Positions 9,318-18,326 of a DNA stretch of 64,000 nt are shown one piece after another. Position numbers and translations under genes: made by a program. Within the stretch, counting starts at the first letter, position 1, and each line of letters starts with the position of its first letter. Below the pieces are notes generated by a model. It made no database searches and was not told the origin of the DNA. It saw only the letters and a list, made by a program, of their open reading frames with translations. The DNA comes from an uncultured Methanobrevibacter sp. (GTDB lineage Archaea > Methanobacteriota > Methanobacteria > Methanobacteriales > Methanobacteriaceae), in the NCBI RefSeq assembly GCF_902769175.1, contig NZ_CACXNW010000012.1:34029-98028 (forward strand), written 5' to 3'.

Positions 9318-9731
9318 TTATCCATACATTTCCTTTGGATCAAACAATCTTTCAGAAATGATTTCTATATCTTCATCAGTAATATTGTCAATGTCAATAT
9401 TTTCCTTGTCAATGTCGATTTGCCTAAAGAAGCAAGATCTGTATCCTTCGTGACAGGCTGCCCCAATCTGATCCACCTTCATGATGATAGCATCTGCATC
9501 ACAGTCAATATACATTTCTTTAACAGTTTGGACATTTCCAGAGCTTTCTCCCTTTAGCCATTGCTTTTGTCTTGATGTAGAGTAATAATGAGCCTTTTTA
9601 GTCTTTAAGGTCTGTTCAACAGCTTCCTTATTCATGAAAGCCACCATTAATACTTCATTTGTTTGGTAGTCTTGTGCGATTCCTATAACCAAGTCTTCTC
9701 CACCCATATTAAGTCTGAAGTTTAATTCCAT
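9318..9731 (-). CDS. hisI: Phosphoribosyl-AMP cyclohydrolase
   Basis: Third step of histidine biosynthesis: opens the adenine ring of phosphoribosyl-AMP. The 137-residue protein shows the magnesium-binding DCDADAI motif and the zinc-binding region HEGYRSCF with its Cys residues, plus STSRQKQWLKGESSG, all diagnostic of stand-alone archaeal HisI. I start it at 9731 (MELNF), six codons inside the longest frame, because a GGTGA ribosome site immediately precedes this ATG. No fused HisE domain is present, as usual for archaea. It lies upstream of the PIN-ATPase gene on the same strand. Confidence 0.95.
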   Translation of the reverse strand: MELNFRLNMGGEDLVIGIAQDYQTNEVLMVAFMNKEAVEQTLKTKKAHYYSTSRQKQWLKGESSGNVQTVKEMYIDCDADAIIMKVDQIGAACHEGYRSCFFRQIDIDKENIDIDNITDEDIEIISERLFDPKEMYG

Positions 9732-9896
9732 TTTTTCACCTTTATGCATGAAAATAATTATAATTTTTAATAATCTAATATTTTTAATGATTTAAATATT
9801 TTTTTAAATAATTTGAGATATTTTTTAATAATTTAAAACTTTAAAACTTTAAAAAATTTAAAAATTTAAAAATTTAAAAATATTAAAATTGAATTT

Positions 9897-11198
9897 CTAT
9901 TGTAATTTTTCTTTAATATAGTCAACAACTTCATCAATAGCTACCAATTCCTGTTCTCCAGATAGCATATCCTTTACAGTAACCTTTCCTTCTTCAAGGT
10001 CACGTTCTCCAACTAAAACAGTGTATTTAACATCTATCTTATTTGCATAAGCCAATATCTTCTTGAATTTCTTTCTAGACAAGTCAACTTCAGTTGGAAT
10101 GTCTGCTTTTCTTAGAGTTTGGGCAATGCTGAATGCATCATGTCTTGTTGAGTCTGAGATTGCTGCAACATATGTGCTTACAATAGGCTCAAGCTCAGGC
10201 TTTCCATTCAGTTCCTCGATAGCATTCATCAATCTGTCGAAACCTAATGCAAATCCAGTAGAGACAACGTTTTCTCCACCGAATAGTTTTACGAGATTGT
10301 AGGTTCCTCCACCACAAACCTGCTTTTGTGCACCAAGTCCTTCTACATATACCTCAAAGACGATTCCAGTATAATAGTCAAGGCCTCTAGCCACTCCAAG
10401 ATTTAGTTTGTAGTTGAATACTTGGAAGCTTTCAAGGGTTTTTACAAGTTCTTCAAATTCTTCAAGGGCTTCTTGGGTTTCTTCATATGGAGCAACCAAT
10501 TCTCTTATGTCTGCAATTATTGATGCGTCACCAACCATATCCATCAATTTAAATAAGACTTCATTTAATTCTGGCTTATCCTTAATTATAGGGTTGTCTC
10601 CAACAAGAGATTCTTTTAATAGTTCTTTATCTCCCTTATCTATAACTACCATAATCTCCCTTTGGGTAGCAGCATCAATGTCAAAGTGGGCAAACAATCC
10701 TCTAATGATTCCCAAATGGTTAACATTGAATTCTGCAGTTGTGATTCCAAGCTCTTCAATGGCATTGTTACACATAGCTATTGCTTCAGCTTCACCTTCA
10801 GGAGTCTTAGCACCAATCAATTCACATCCGAATTGCCAGAATTGTCTGAATCTTCCCTTTTGAGGTCTTTCATATCTGAAGCAGCTTCCATAGTAGTAAA
10901 TCTTAATAGGTTTTGAGGTTTTTTGAAGCTCATTCAAGTATAATCTTGCGATAGGAGCGGTGATTTCAGGTCTAAGTGCAAGGTCTCTGTCTCCTTTGTC
11001 CTTAAAGTTGTATAGTTGATCCACAATCTCCTCACCTGATTTAGTGGTGAATAATTTTAAGTCTTCAAATAAAGGTGTCTGAACTTCACCAAAACCATAG
11101 TTTTCAAATACATTTCTTAAAATGTCTTCAGCATGTTTTCTTTCTCGCATTTCTTCAATGAGGAAATCTCTTGTTCCTCTTGGTCTTTCAAATTCCAT
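9897..11198 (-). CDS. hisS: Histidyl-tRNA synthetase
   Basis: Class II aminoacyl-tRNA synthetase charging tRNA-His, about 433 residues. PRGTRDF at the start, motif 2 (FRYERPQKGRFRQFWQFGCE), the histidine-binding LDYYTGIVFEVY segment and motif 3 (GFALGFDRL) are all present, followed by the anticodon-binding domain. The start at 11198 (MEFERPRGTRDF) is preferred over an ATG five codons upstream because GGGAG precedes it at good spacing. The 147-bp spacer to hisI downstream is A/T-rich with simple TTTAAAA repeats. A complete, standard-length enzyme. Confidence 0.96.
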   Translation of the reverse strand: MEFERPRGTRDFLIEEMRERKHAEDILRNVFENYGFGEVQTPLFEDLKLFTTKSGEEIVDQLYNFKDKGDRDLALRPEITAPIARLYLNELQKTSKPIKIYYYGSCFRYERPQKGRFRQFWQFGCELIGAKTPEGEAEAIAMCNNAIEELGITTAEFNVNHLGIIRGLFAHFDIDAATQREIMVVIDKGDKELLKESLVGDNPIIKDKPELNEVLFKLMDMVGDASIIADIRELVAPYEETQEALEEFEELVKTLESFQVFNYKLNLGVARGLDYYTGIVFEVYVEGLGAQKQVCGGGTYNLVKLFGGENVVSTGFALGFDRLMNAIEELNGKPELEPIVSTYVAAISDSTRHDAFSIAQTLRKADIPTEVDLSRKKFKKILAYANKIDVKYTVLVGERDLEEGKVTVKDMLSGEQELVAIDEVVDYIKEKLQ

Positions 11199-11213
11199 TT
11201 TAGACTCTCCCAT

Positions 11214-11524
11214 CTTTTTAAATGATTTAATCAGATTAAATTTTTATAATATAATATTTTAAAAAATTTAGGTTTTAAAATATTTTAATAGTAAATCGTT
11301 TAACATTATTATATATAATATTTATTTTATATAATAGTTGTTGATGTGGGCACTTTTTTTAAGAAAATTTATCTAAACACATTTCCAATTAAATGAATAA
11401 TTTGTTTGAATAATATTCATCTTTTTACTATTTTAAATACATATTTTCAATAGTTTAGAAAATAATATAAATGTATATTTACAAATATATTTTTAACTCT
11501 GAATTTTTTTTAGGAGGAAAGCTT
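11214..11524. other. Divergent intergenic region between hisS and the ALP cluster
   Basis: About 310 bp of A/T-rich DNA between divergently transcribed hisS and the first adhesin-like gene. It should hold promoters for both directions; TATA-like stretches such as TTATATATAATATTTATTT (around 11309-11331) are visible but too common in this DNA to assign. A strong ribosome site AGGAGG (11513-11518) leads into the ALP start. Confidence 0.4.
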
Positions 11525-11728
11525 ATGAAGAAAGGGAAGATATTATTCATTGCATTAATATTCATTGTAAGCTTAGTCTGTATTTCAGCTGTAAATGCTG
11601 CAGATGATGCTGCAAGTGATATTGTTGCCTATACAAATGATGCATCTGTCTTGGATGAAAGCACTATTGATGCTGATCTCACAGACAGTCAGAATGATGA
11701 ATTGGATGAAATGGTGAGAAGGTTTTAG
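11525..11728 (+). CDS. Adhesin-like protein 1, N-terminal fragment (signal peptide)
   Basis: The start at 11525 follows AGGAGGAAAGCTT and gives MKKGK, a hydrophobic core and the cleavage region SAVNAADD, a typical secretion signal shared with the next two ALPs. After a short acidic stretch (TDSQNDELDE) the frame ends at TAG 11726-11728. Inserting one A in the AAA at 11709-11711 would continue the protein as DENGEKVLDSADD in the frame that runs on to 14076. So this is the front end of one ALP gene with a one-base frameshift, either real or an assembly error. Confidence 0.8.
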   Translation: MKKGKILFIALIFIVSLVCISAVNAADDAASDIVAYTNDASVLDESTIDADLTDSQNDELDEMVRRF

Positions 11729-11781
11729 ACAGTGCTGATGATGAAGCAACATTAGGCATACCTGCACCTCCATCATTTAGT

Positions 11782-14076
11782 ATGTTGGATGAGGATATTA
11801 ATGGTAATGATGACACTCTTATTACTTTAGAGCGTAGTTACGTTTATCTTGATGATGGATATGATGAGGGTGTAAGTATCACTCGCAGTCTAACTATTGA
11901 TGGAAATGGACATTATATAGATGGTTATGACAGAGGCAGAATATTTTACATTAGCAATGGTGCGGATGTGACCCTTAAAAACTTAATATTGGAAAGAGGA
12001 TTTTCAAGTGAAGGTGGTGCTATCTATGTTTATGGTGGTTCCAGCTTAACTTTAATTAATTGTACTTTTGCAAATAATACTGCAGATTTGAAAGAAGAAC
12101 CTCAAGGAGGTATTAATATTCCTTATGGTGGTGCAGTCTATGTGCATTATAATTCCAATTGTAATGTAATTGATTCTAAGTTTTATCATAACATAGCAAA
12201 TGCTTCTGGTGGTGCTATCGCTGGATTTTATGATTGTAATATAAATATTTTCAATTCCACTTTCTCTGAAAATGGTGTAATGGAAAATATTGAGTTGGAT
12301 GGTTGTGGCGGTGACGCGATACTAGTATACCGAGGATGTAATTTAGTTATTAGCAAATCTATATTTGACAATAATAATTTTGAAAATAATCCTATTGCTG
12401 CAATACAATCATTTGAATCTAGTTTAACAGTTTCTGATTCTAGTTTTGCAAATGAGATAGGTCGCCTTGGCAGTGCTATTAATGGTGGTTCTGCTGTAAA
12501 TTGTACTTTTAGTAATAATGCGGCTTATGATGGTGGAGCTGTTTATAATGCTAATGTTGAGAAGTGTATTTTCACAGATAACCATGCAGATCATTGTGGT
12601 GGAGCTATTTATAATTGTGTAGCTACTAATTGTAATTTCACTGGAAATTCTGCAAATGAAGCTGGCGGTGCTGCTTATGGTGGTTCTGCTATGAATTGTA
12701 ATTTCATAGGAAATTCTGCTAATAATGGTGGTGCTATTGCTAATGGAAATGCTACCAATTCTCTTTTAACTGACAATTCTGCAAACAATAATGGTGGTGC
12801 CATTTATGAAGGTAAAGCTATAAATTGTAATTTTACTTCCAATAATGCATTATATAGTAGTGGTGGCGCTATTTATAATTCTGATGCTACAAATTGTTAT
12901 TTCGAAAATAATAAAGCCCAATATAGTGGCGGTGGTGCGATGTATGGAGGCACTGCTGTGAATTGTACTTTCACTAATAATTATGCTTCTGATGGAGGAG
13001 CTATTTATTTAGGTTCTGCATTCAATTCTACATTTACTAATAATGGAGCAGAATTTAGAGGAGGAGCAATGGCTGGTAGTATTTTCACCAATGAGCGTTG
13101 CTATGCTACCAATTGTATTTTTAGTGGTAATGTTGCACCTACTTTTGGTATGGAAGGAGATGACAATGATGGTGCTATATATCTTGGTGCTGCTGATAGT
13201 TGTGTTTTCAATGGAGATTCATGTAAGGATGTAATAATTTATCTTCCTACTTTAACTGTAAGTAAATTCACATCAACTTATAATTCTGGTGATAAATTGG
13301 TAGTTGACCTCAAAACAAATAGCGGTATGCCAATTATTGGTGGAAAAATTATAATTAGTGTATACACTGCTGCTGGGGCATTTATTGGTAATTATAATGC
13401 TTTAAGTAATGTGGGCTGGAAAGTTCCTTTTAAAGCAGGATCTTACAAGGCCACTTATATTGCAGAGGACTTTGATATTGATTCTGTTCAAGGATTGATA
13501 TTAGTAAACAAAGCAAAATCTACAATTACTTCCAAGGCTGTTACAGCTATTTATAATAACAATAAATACTTAGTCATTACCTTAAAAGATGCATATGGTA
13601 AAGCAATGAGCGGTGCAAAAGTAACTGTTACATTAGCAAGTGCTAAAACATACACAACAAATAAAAATGGTCAAATTAAGATCAATATAGGCAAATTAGT
13701 TCCTAAAACTTACACTGCTAAAATAGTATTTGCCGGAAACGCCAATTACTTGGCATCTTCAACAACTGCTAAAGTTGTAGTCAAAAAGGCAACTCCTAAA
13801 ATGTCTGCTAAAGCGAAATCCTTTAGAGTTGGTGTAAATATTAAAAAGTATGCCATTGTTCTTAAAAACAATTTAGGCAAAGTTATGAAAAACACCAAAG
13901 TGACTTTAACAGTTAACAAGAAAACCTTTACTGCTAAAACTAACAGCAAAGGTATAGCTACCTTTAAAATCACTAATTTGAAGAAAAAAGGCAAATTCAC
14001 TGCAGTTGTCAAATTTGCAGGAAGCAAATACTACAACAAATTAAGCAGAAAAGCAATAATAACAGTTAAAAAGTAG
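11782..14076 (+). CDS. Adhesin-like protein 1, main part (beta-helix plus Ig-like repeats)
   Basis: The frame is open from 11710, so it joins the signal-peptide fragment upstream after a one-base shift; full length would be about 850 residues. The first two thirds are right-handed beta-helix repeats of the pattern GGAIYN..A.NCTFT.NSA. This is followed by Ig-like (Big-type) domains beginning near SKAVTAIYNNNKYLV, and a very basic Thr/Lys-rich C-terminal domain (KNNLGKVMKNTKVTLTV ... ITVKK). Such secreted proteins are the large ALP class of Methanobrevibacter, thought to bind partner cells or the pseudomurein wall. The basic C-terminal module is almost identical in the two following ALPs, pointing to gene duplication and recombination. 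Confidence 0.85.
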   Translation: MLDEDINGNDDTLITLERSYVYLDDGYDEGVSITRSLTIDGNGHYIDGYDRGRIFYISNGADVTLKNLILERGFSSEGGAIYVYGGSSLTLINCTFANNTADLKEEPQGGINIPYGGAVYVHYNSNCNVIDSKFYHNIANASGGAIAGFYDCNINIFNSTFSENGVMENIELDGCGGDAILVYRGCNLVISKSIFDNNNFENNPIAAIQSFESSLTVSDSSFANEIGRLGSAINGGSAVNCTFSNNAAYDGGAVYNANVEKCIFTDNHADHCGGAIYNCVATNCNFTGNSANEAGGAAYGGSAMNCNFIGNSANNGGAIANGNATNSLLTDNSANNNGGAIYEGKAINCNFTSNNALYSSGGAIYNSDATNCYFENNKAQYSGGGAMYGGTAVNCTFTNNYASDGGAIYLGSAFNSTFTNNGAEFRGGAMAGSIFTNERCYATNCIFSGNVAPTFGMEGDDNDGAIYLGAADSCVFNGDSCKDVIIYLPTLTVSKFTSTYNSGDKLVVDLKTNSGMPIIGGKIIISVYTAAGAFIGNYNALSNVGWKVPFKAGSYKATYIAEDFDIDSVQGLILVNKAKSTITSKAVTAIYNNNKYLVITLKDAYGKAMSGAKVTVTLASAKTYTTNKNGQIKINIGKLVPKTYTAKIVFAGNANYLASSTTAKVVVKKATPKMSAKAKSFRVGVNIKKYAIVLKNNLGKVMKNTKVTLTVNKKTFTAKTNSKGIATFKITNLKKKGKFTAVVKFAGSKYYNKLSRKAIITVKK

Positions 14077-14105
14077 ATGTATGACACATCTACTACTTTT
14101 TCTTT
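14072..14105 (+). terminator. Terminator hairpin overlapping the ALP1 stop codon
   Basis: AGTAGATGT (14072-14080), loop ATGAC, ACATCTACT (14086-14094), then a T-rich tract. The TAG stop lies inside the left arm. The same stem, with the stop in the same place, ends ALP3 (19172-19190). Confidence 0.75.
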
Positions 14106-14139
14106 TTTTTAGGCATTTCTTTGTTTTTATTTTTATCTT

Positions 14140-14265
14140 TTTTTAATGTTTTTTTCTGTTCAATTTTTTAATTGATATTATTTTTTTTTTAATGTTTTTT
14201 TCTGTTCAATATTTTAATTGACACTATTTTTTTTAATGTTTTTTCTGTACATTATTTTAATAAAC
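14140..14265. repeat. Short tandem repeat, about 45-bp period
   Basis: Three degenerate copies of a T-rich unit containing TAATGTTTTTTTCTGT follow the ALP1 terminator. They fill part of the spacer before ALP2; a reading frame can be drawn through the following A/T-rich DNA but it looks non-coding. Confidence 0.6.
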
Positions 14266-14403
14266 TCTAATTTTATTATATATTTTTTAATTTTTATTAT
14301 GAATTTAATAACAATTTATATACTCGTTTATATGTATGTAAATTTTATATATGTTCAAATTAAATATATTAACATTCTAATTTTTTTATTTAAGATGATA
14401 TTC

Positions 14404-16245
14404 ATGAGGAAAAATAATTTTATATTTATGGCATTAATAATCCTTGTAAGCTTATTATGCATTTCTGCAGTAAGTGCTGCAGATGATGCTGCAAGGGATA
14501 TTGTTGCCGATACAGATACAAATGATTTAACTGTCTTGGAGAAAATCATTGATGATGCTATTATTACAGACAGTCAAAATGAGGAGAACGTTTTAACTGA
14601 AGATCCAGTGCAGTCTAAAAATTTCACTGAATTAAAAAGCCTTATAGATAGCGGTGAAAATGAGATTGAATTGGAATTTGATTATATTTATAATGGACAA
14701 GAAAATTTAATAGATGGTATTGCTATTAACCATGATTTGACCATTAATGGAAAGGGTCATAAAATAGATGGAAATAAGCAGGCACGTATTTTCCATGTAA
14801 CTTCCAATGCAGCAGTACCATTCAAGGACATTAGTTTTGTAAAAGGCAGTGCTACTGGTCAGGGCTACGGTGCTGCCATTTGGGCAGATAATGGATGTGC
14901 AGCAAAAGCTATAAACTGTAACTTTACAGAAAATGAAGCTTATTATGGTGGTGTTGTTTCACAAGTTAATGTTGAAAATTGTATTTTCAATGATAACTAT
15001 GGTGCTCAAGGTGGTGTTCTCTTCAAGAGTAATGCTACCAACTGTACTTTCAAAAGTAATAATGCCCAATATATGGGTGGAGTTATGTGGGCTGATAAAA
15101 ATGAGTACGTTGCTATAAATTGTAAATTTATTGACAATTCCGCTAATAATGAAGGTGGAGCTATTTATAATGGAAATACTAAAAATTGTACTTTCATAGG
15201 TAATGCAGTCAGAAATATGAATGGTGGTGCTATATTTAATGGTACTGCTACTAACTGTGATTTCACCAATAACTCTGCAGGTCGTAATGGTGGTGCTATA
15301 TTTAATGGTAGCGCTAGTGATTGTAATTTCACTGGAAACTCTGCAGGTGCTAATGGTGCTGCTATATTTAATGGTAATGCTATCAAATGTGATTTCACCA
15401 ATAACTCTGCAGGTGCTAATGGTGCTGCTATATTTAATGGTAATGCTCGTGATTGTAATTTCACTGGAAACTCTGCAGGAACTAATGGGGGAGCTATATA
15501 CAATGTTACTGCAAATGCTTGTAAATTCACAAATAATCTAGCTGTAGAGAATGGTGGAGCAATGGCCTATTGTTCCGCTGAAAACTGTATTTTCACCAAT
15601 AACTCTGCTAAATATGGTGGTGCTATATTTAATGGTACTGCTACTGATTGTGCCTTCACTGGCAATAAAGCTAATGTTGGCGGTGGTGCTATAAGTAATG
15701 GTAGCGCTATTGAATGTAATTTCACTGAAAACTCTGCATTTATGGGTGGAGCAATATTAGGATATAATGCTACCTCTTGTAATTTCATAAGCAACAATGC
15801 AGAAGACACTGGAGGTGCAATATACCATGGTAATGTTATTGATTCTACCTTTACACAAAACTCTGCAAAAACAGGTGGAGCAATAAGTCATGGTAATGCT
15901 AGCAATTGTAACTTCACTAAAAATATGGCTGATGAAGGTGGGGCAACATATTATGTTGATGCTGACAACTGTATCTTCATAACTAATAATGCTGTAAACA
16001 AGGCTGGAGCAATGTATGTTGGTAAAGCTATAAATTGTACTTTCCAACTCAATACTGCTGCAGAAGATAGCGATATGTATGATGTAGCTTATGATATTTG
16101 TAAGGTCATCATCCCAGTATTCTCTGCATATGACTCTGTTGCTTCATCAAGGTCATTGAATCCTTTAAGGTCATCATCCCAGTATTCTCTGCATATGACC
16201 TTAACACCAAATATGGTTATGGAGATAAGTTCAATTTCACATTAA
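14404..16245 (+). CDS. Adhesin-like protein 2, N-terminal part (beta-helix)
   Basis: I start at 14404, giving MRKNNFIFMALIILVSLLC and the signal cleavage region SAVSAADD; the frame is open further upstream but only through A/T-rich DNA, and the matching ALP3 start has the same sequence context. After an acidic linker come about twenty beta-helix repeats of the type GGAIFNGTATNCDFTNNSA, several nearly identical at the DNA level (about 15230-15480). The frame breaks after VIIPVFSAYD because of a 65-bp insertion with duplicated flanks (16101-16199) and ends with unrelated residues at 16245. The original gene continues in another frame to 17003. A secreted surface protein whose last third is now out of frame. 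Confidence 0.82.
   Translation: MRKNNFIFMALIILVSLLCISAVSAADDAARDIVADTDTNDLTVLEKIIDDAIITDSQNEENVLTEDPVQSKNFTELKSLIDSGENEIELEFDYIYNGQENLIDGIAINHDLTINGKGHKIDGNKQARIFHVTSNAAVPFKDISFVKGSATGQGYGAAIWADNGCAAKAINCNFTENEAYYGGVVSQVNVENCIFNDNYGAQGGVLFKSNATNCTFKSNNAQYMGGVMWADKNEYVAINCKFIDNSANNEGGAIYNGNTKNCTFIGNAVRNMNGGAIFNGTATNCDFTNNSAGRNGGAIFNGSASDCNFTGNSAGANGAAIFNGNAIKCDFTNNSAGANGAAIFNGNARDCNFTGNSAGTNGGAIYNVTANACKFTNNLAVENGGAMAYCSAENCIFTNNSAKYGGAIFNGTATDCAFTGNKANVGGGAISNGSAIECNFTENSAFMGGAILGYNATSCNFISNNAEDTGGAIYHGNVIDSTFTQNSAKTGGAISHGNASNCNFTKNMADEGGATYYVDADNCIFITNNAVNKAGAMYVGKAINCTFQLNTAAEDSDMYDVAYDICKVIIPVFSAYDSVASSRSLNPLRSSSQYSLHMTLTPNMVMEISSISH
16101..16199. repeat. 34-bp direct repeats flanking a 31-bp insert, breaking ALP2
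   Basis: The 34 bp at 16101-16134 recur exactly at 16166-16199; between them are 31 bp (16135-16165) with no counterpart in the paralogue ALP3, where the same region runs uninterrupted. The left copy continues the gene on its left and the right copy on its right, so 65 bp were added. Because 65 is not a multiple of three the insertion causes the frameshift. The structure parallels 7957-8052. Confidence 0.88.
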
Positions 16246-16355
16246 GTTCAGGCAGTCAATTCTTCAATGATGTAAATGCAACTATCAGCATTTACAAAAA
16301 TGGAGTATCATTCGCTAATTATTCTGCCTTTTCAGGCCAAGGATGGACAGTTGAT

Positions 16356-17003
16356 TTGCCTGCAGGTACCTATACTGCTGAATTGAGCATTGCAGGTTCC
16401 GAAATAGCTCCAGTAAATAAAACAATAACCGTATCTAAAATCCCAACTAAGATCACTGCAAGTGCTGTTACTGCAGTCTACAATAATAACAAATACTTAG
16501 TAATTAAATTGGTGGATGAAAAAGGAAAGGCATTAAATGGAGTTAAAGTTAAAGTAACTTTAGCTGCTGCAAAAACTTACACAACAGATAAGAACGGTCA
16601 AATTAAGATTGATGTCGGTAAATTGGTCCCTAAAACCTACTCTGCTAAAATAAGTTTTGCTGGAAATGACATTTATCTTGCTTCTTCAACAACAGCTAAA
16701 GTTGTAGTCAAGAAAGCAACTCCTAAAATGACTGTTAAGGCTAAGACCTTTAAGGTTAAAGTTAAAACCAAAAACTATGCCATTACTCTTAAAAACAATT
16801 TAGGTAAAGTAATGAAAAAGACTAAAGTTACCATTACAGTAAACAAGAAAACCTTTAAGGCAACAACAAACAGCAAAGGAGTAGCTACCTTTAAGATAAC
16901 CAACTTGAAGAAAAAAGGTAAATTCACTGCCGTAATCAAATATGCAGGTAGCAAATACTACAACAAATTAAGCAAAAAAGTAATAATAATCGTTAAGAAG
17001 TAG
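16356..17003 (+). CDS. Adhesin-like protein 2, C-terminal part (Ig-like domains)
   Basis: The open frame actually begins just after the 65-bp insertion (about 16197) with DLNTKYGYGDKFNFTL, which matches ALP3, so the methionine at 16356 is unlikely to be a real start. It encodes the Ig-like domain (SKIPTKITASAVTAVYNNNK) and the basic C-terminal module ending KKVIIIVKK. Joined in the ancestral frame, ALP2 would be about 840-850 residues, like ALP1. No ribosome site is seen ahead of 16356, and without the signal peptide this fragment would not be secreted. Confidence 0.72.
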   Translation: MPAGTYTAELSIAGSEIAPVNKTITVSKIPTKITASAVTAVYNNNKYLVIKLVDEKGKALNGVKVKVTLAAAKTYTTDKNGQIKIDVGKLVPKTYSAKISFAGNDIYLASSTTAKVVVKKATPKMTVKAKTFKVKVKTKNYAITLKNNLGKVMKKTKVTITVNKKTFKATTNSKGVATFKITNLKKKGKFTAVIKYAGSKYYNKLSKKVIIIVKK

Positions 17004-17132
17004 ATGATAATTCATCTCTCTTTTCATAAAATTGGGATTAAAAGTAGATGATAATTCATCTCTCTTTTCATAAAATTGGGATTAAAAGTAGATGATAATT
17101 CATCTCTCTTTTCATAAAATTGGGATTAAATT
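17001..17132 (+). repeat. 44-bp tandem repeat, three copies, each with a terminator-like hairpin
   Basis: Units begin at 17001, 17045 and 17089 and are essentially identical. Each carries AGATGA-TAAT-TCATCT followed by CTCTTTTC. The first copy overlaps the ALP2 stop codon (TAG 17001-17003). The array occupies the whole spacer to the ribosome site of ALP3, so one terminator seems to have been triplicated. Confidence 0.85.
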
Positions 17133-17150
17133 TTTATTTAGGATGATTTC

Positions 17151-18326
17151 ATGAGGAAAAATAAGTTTATATTTATGGCATTAATATTCCTTGTTAACTT
17201 GCTGTGCATTTCAGCAGTAAGCGCTGTAGATGATGCAGCAACTGATGTTATTGCCGATGCAGATGTGAATGATGCAACTGTCTTAGAGGAAAGCATCGAT
17301 GATGCTGCTCTTGCAGACAGTCAAAATGATGAGGAAATTTTAAAAGATGATCCTTCTCATATGGAACCGGATTTTGCATATTTGGATAATCTTATCCAAA
17401 AAGAGGGAAATGAGATTGATTTGATATCTGATATTAATCATACTGATACAGAATCATATAATGATGATATTGGCATTAATAAGGATTTAATTATTAATGG
17501 ATTTAATCATACTATAGATGGGAATGGTGCTGGTCGTATTTTCCATATATCTAACAATGCGGTAGTTACATTCAAGGATATAACTTTTGTTAATGCAAAA
17601 TGTGGAAGATATAGTTACGGTGGTGCTATTTGGAATGAGGGTTCTACTGTAAAAGTCATTAACTGTACATTCATTAATAACCAAGCGGATTATGGTTCCG
17701 CAGTTGCTGGTGGTGATGTTTCTACTGTTGATTGTGAAAATTGTATTTTCATTAGTAACCTTGCTGAGTATTATGGTACAATATTTAAGGGTAATGCAAT
17801 CAACTGCTTATTCCTCGATAACTATGCTTTTAGTTGTGCTGCAGGAATAGATCAAGGTACTGCCATCAACTCTACTTTCATTAATTGTCATCTTTATGAT
17901 GGAATTGATGCTGGCTTAGGTCGTGGTGCTGCAATGACTAACAGTACTGCTGTCAATTGTACATTCATAGGCAATATTGCAAAAAATGATGGTGGAGCAA
18001 TCTATAAATCAAATGCTACTAACTGTATATTCACTAATAACACTGCTAAAAAGGGTGGTGCCATATATGATGGTACTGCTACCAATTGTACATTCACTGG
18101 CAATAATGCAGATTTCGGTGGAGCAATTTATGCTGGTAATTCTACCAATTGTAACTTCACTAAAAATAATGCTAAGGAAGGTGGAGCAACAAAATTAGTC
18201 AATGCTACCAATTGTAACTTCATAGAAAACCATGCTGGGAATGGTGGAGCTATGTATGAGGGAAATGCAAAAACTGTACATTCAGACTTAATACTGCTGC
18301 AGAAAATAGGGATATGTATAATGTGA
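17151..18326 (+). CDS. Adhesin-like protein 3, N-terminal part (beta-helix)
   Basis: Begins MRKNKFIFMALIFLVNLLC with signal cleavage region SAVSAVDD, preceded by AGGATGAT. An acidic linker leads into beta-helix repeats (GGAIYKSNATNCIFTNNTA and similar), fewer than in ALP2. The frame breaks at GNAKTVHSDLI: a sixth A in the run at 18269-18273 would give GNAKNCTFRLNTAAENRDMYNV, which matches ALP2, and continue in the frame of 18314-19222. So ALP3 is one gene with a one-base deletion, unless this is a base-calling error. Secreted surface protein by signal peptide and repeat type. Confidence 0.82.
   Translation: MRKNKFIFMALIFLVNLLCISAVSAVDDAATDVIADADVNDATVLEESIDDAALADSQNDEEILKDDPSHMEPDFAYLDNLIQKEGNEIDLISDINHTDTESYNDDIGINKDLIINGFNHTIDGNGAGRIFHISNNAVVTFKDITFVNAKCGRYSYGGAIWNEGSTVKVINCTFINNQADYGSAVAGGDVSTVDCENCIFISNLAEYYGTIFKGNAINCLFLDNYAFSCAAGIDQGTAINSTFINCHLYDGIDAGLGRGAAMTNSTAVNCTFIGNIAKNDGGAIYKSNATNCIFTNNTAKKGGAIYDGTATNCTFTGNNADFGGAIYAGNSTNCNFTKNNAKEGGATKLVNATNCNFIENHAGNGGAMYEGNAKTVHSDLILLQKIGICIM

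Noticed and set aside
14218..14403. N-terminal extension of ALP2
   Set aside because: The frame is open but consists of I/L/F/Y codons from A/T-rich spacer DNA; the signal peptide starts at 14404, as in ALP3.
15165..15809. Long reading frames on the minus strand and in the second plus frame within ALP2
   Set aside because: They mirror the beta-helix repeat codons of the real gene and encode only the repetition in the wrong frame.
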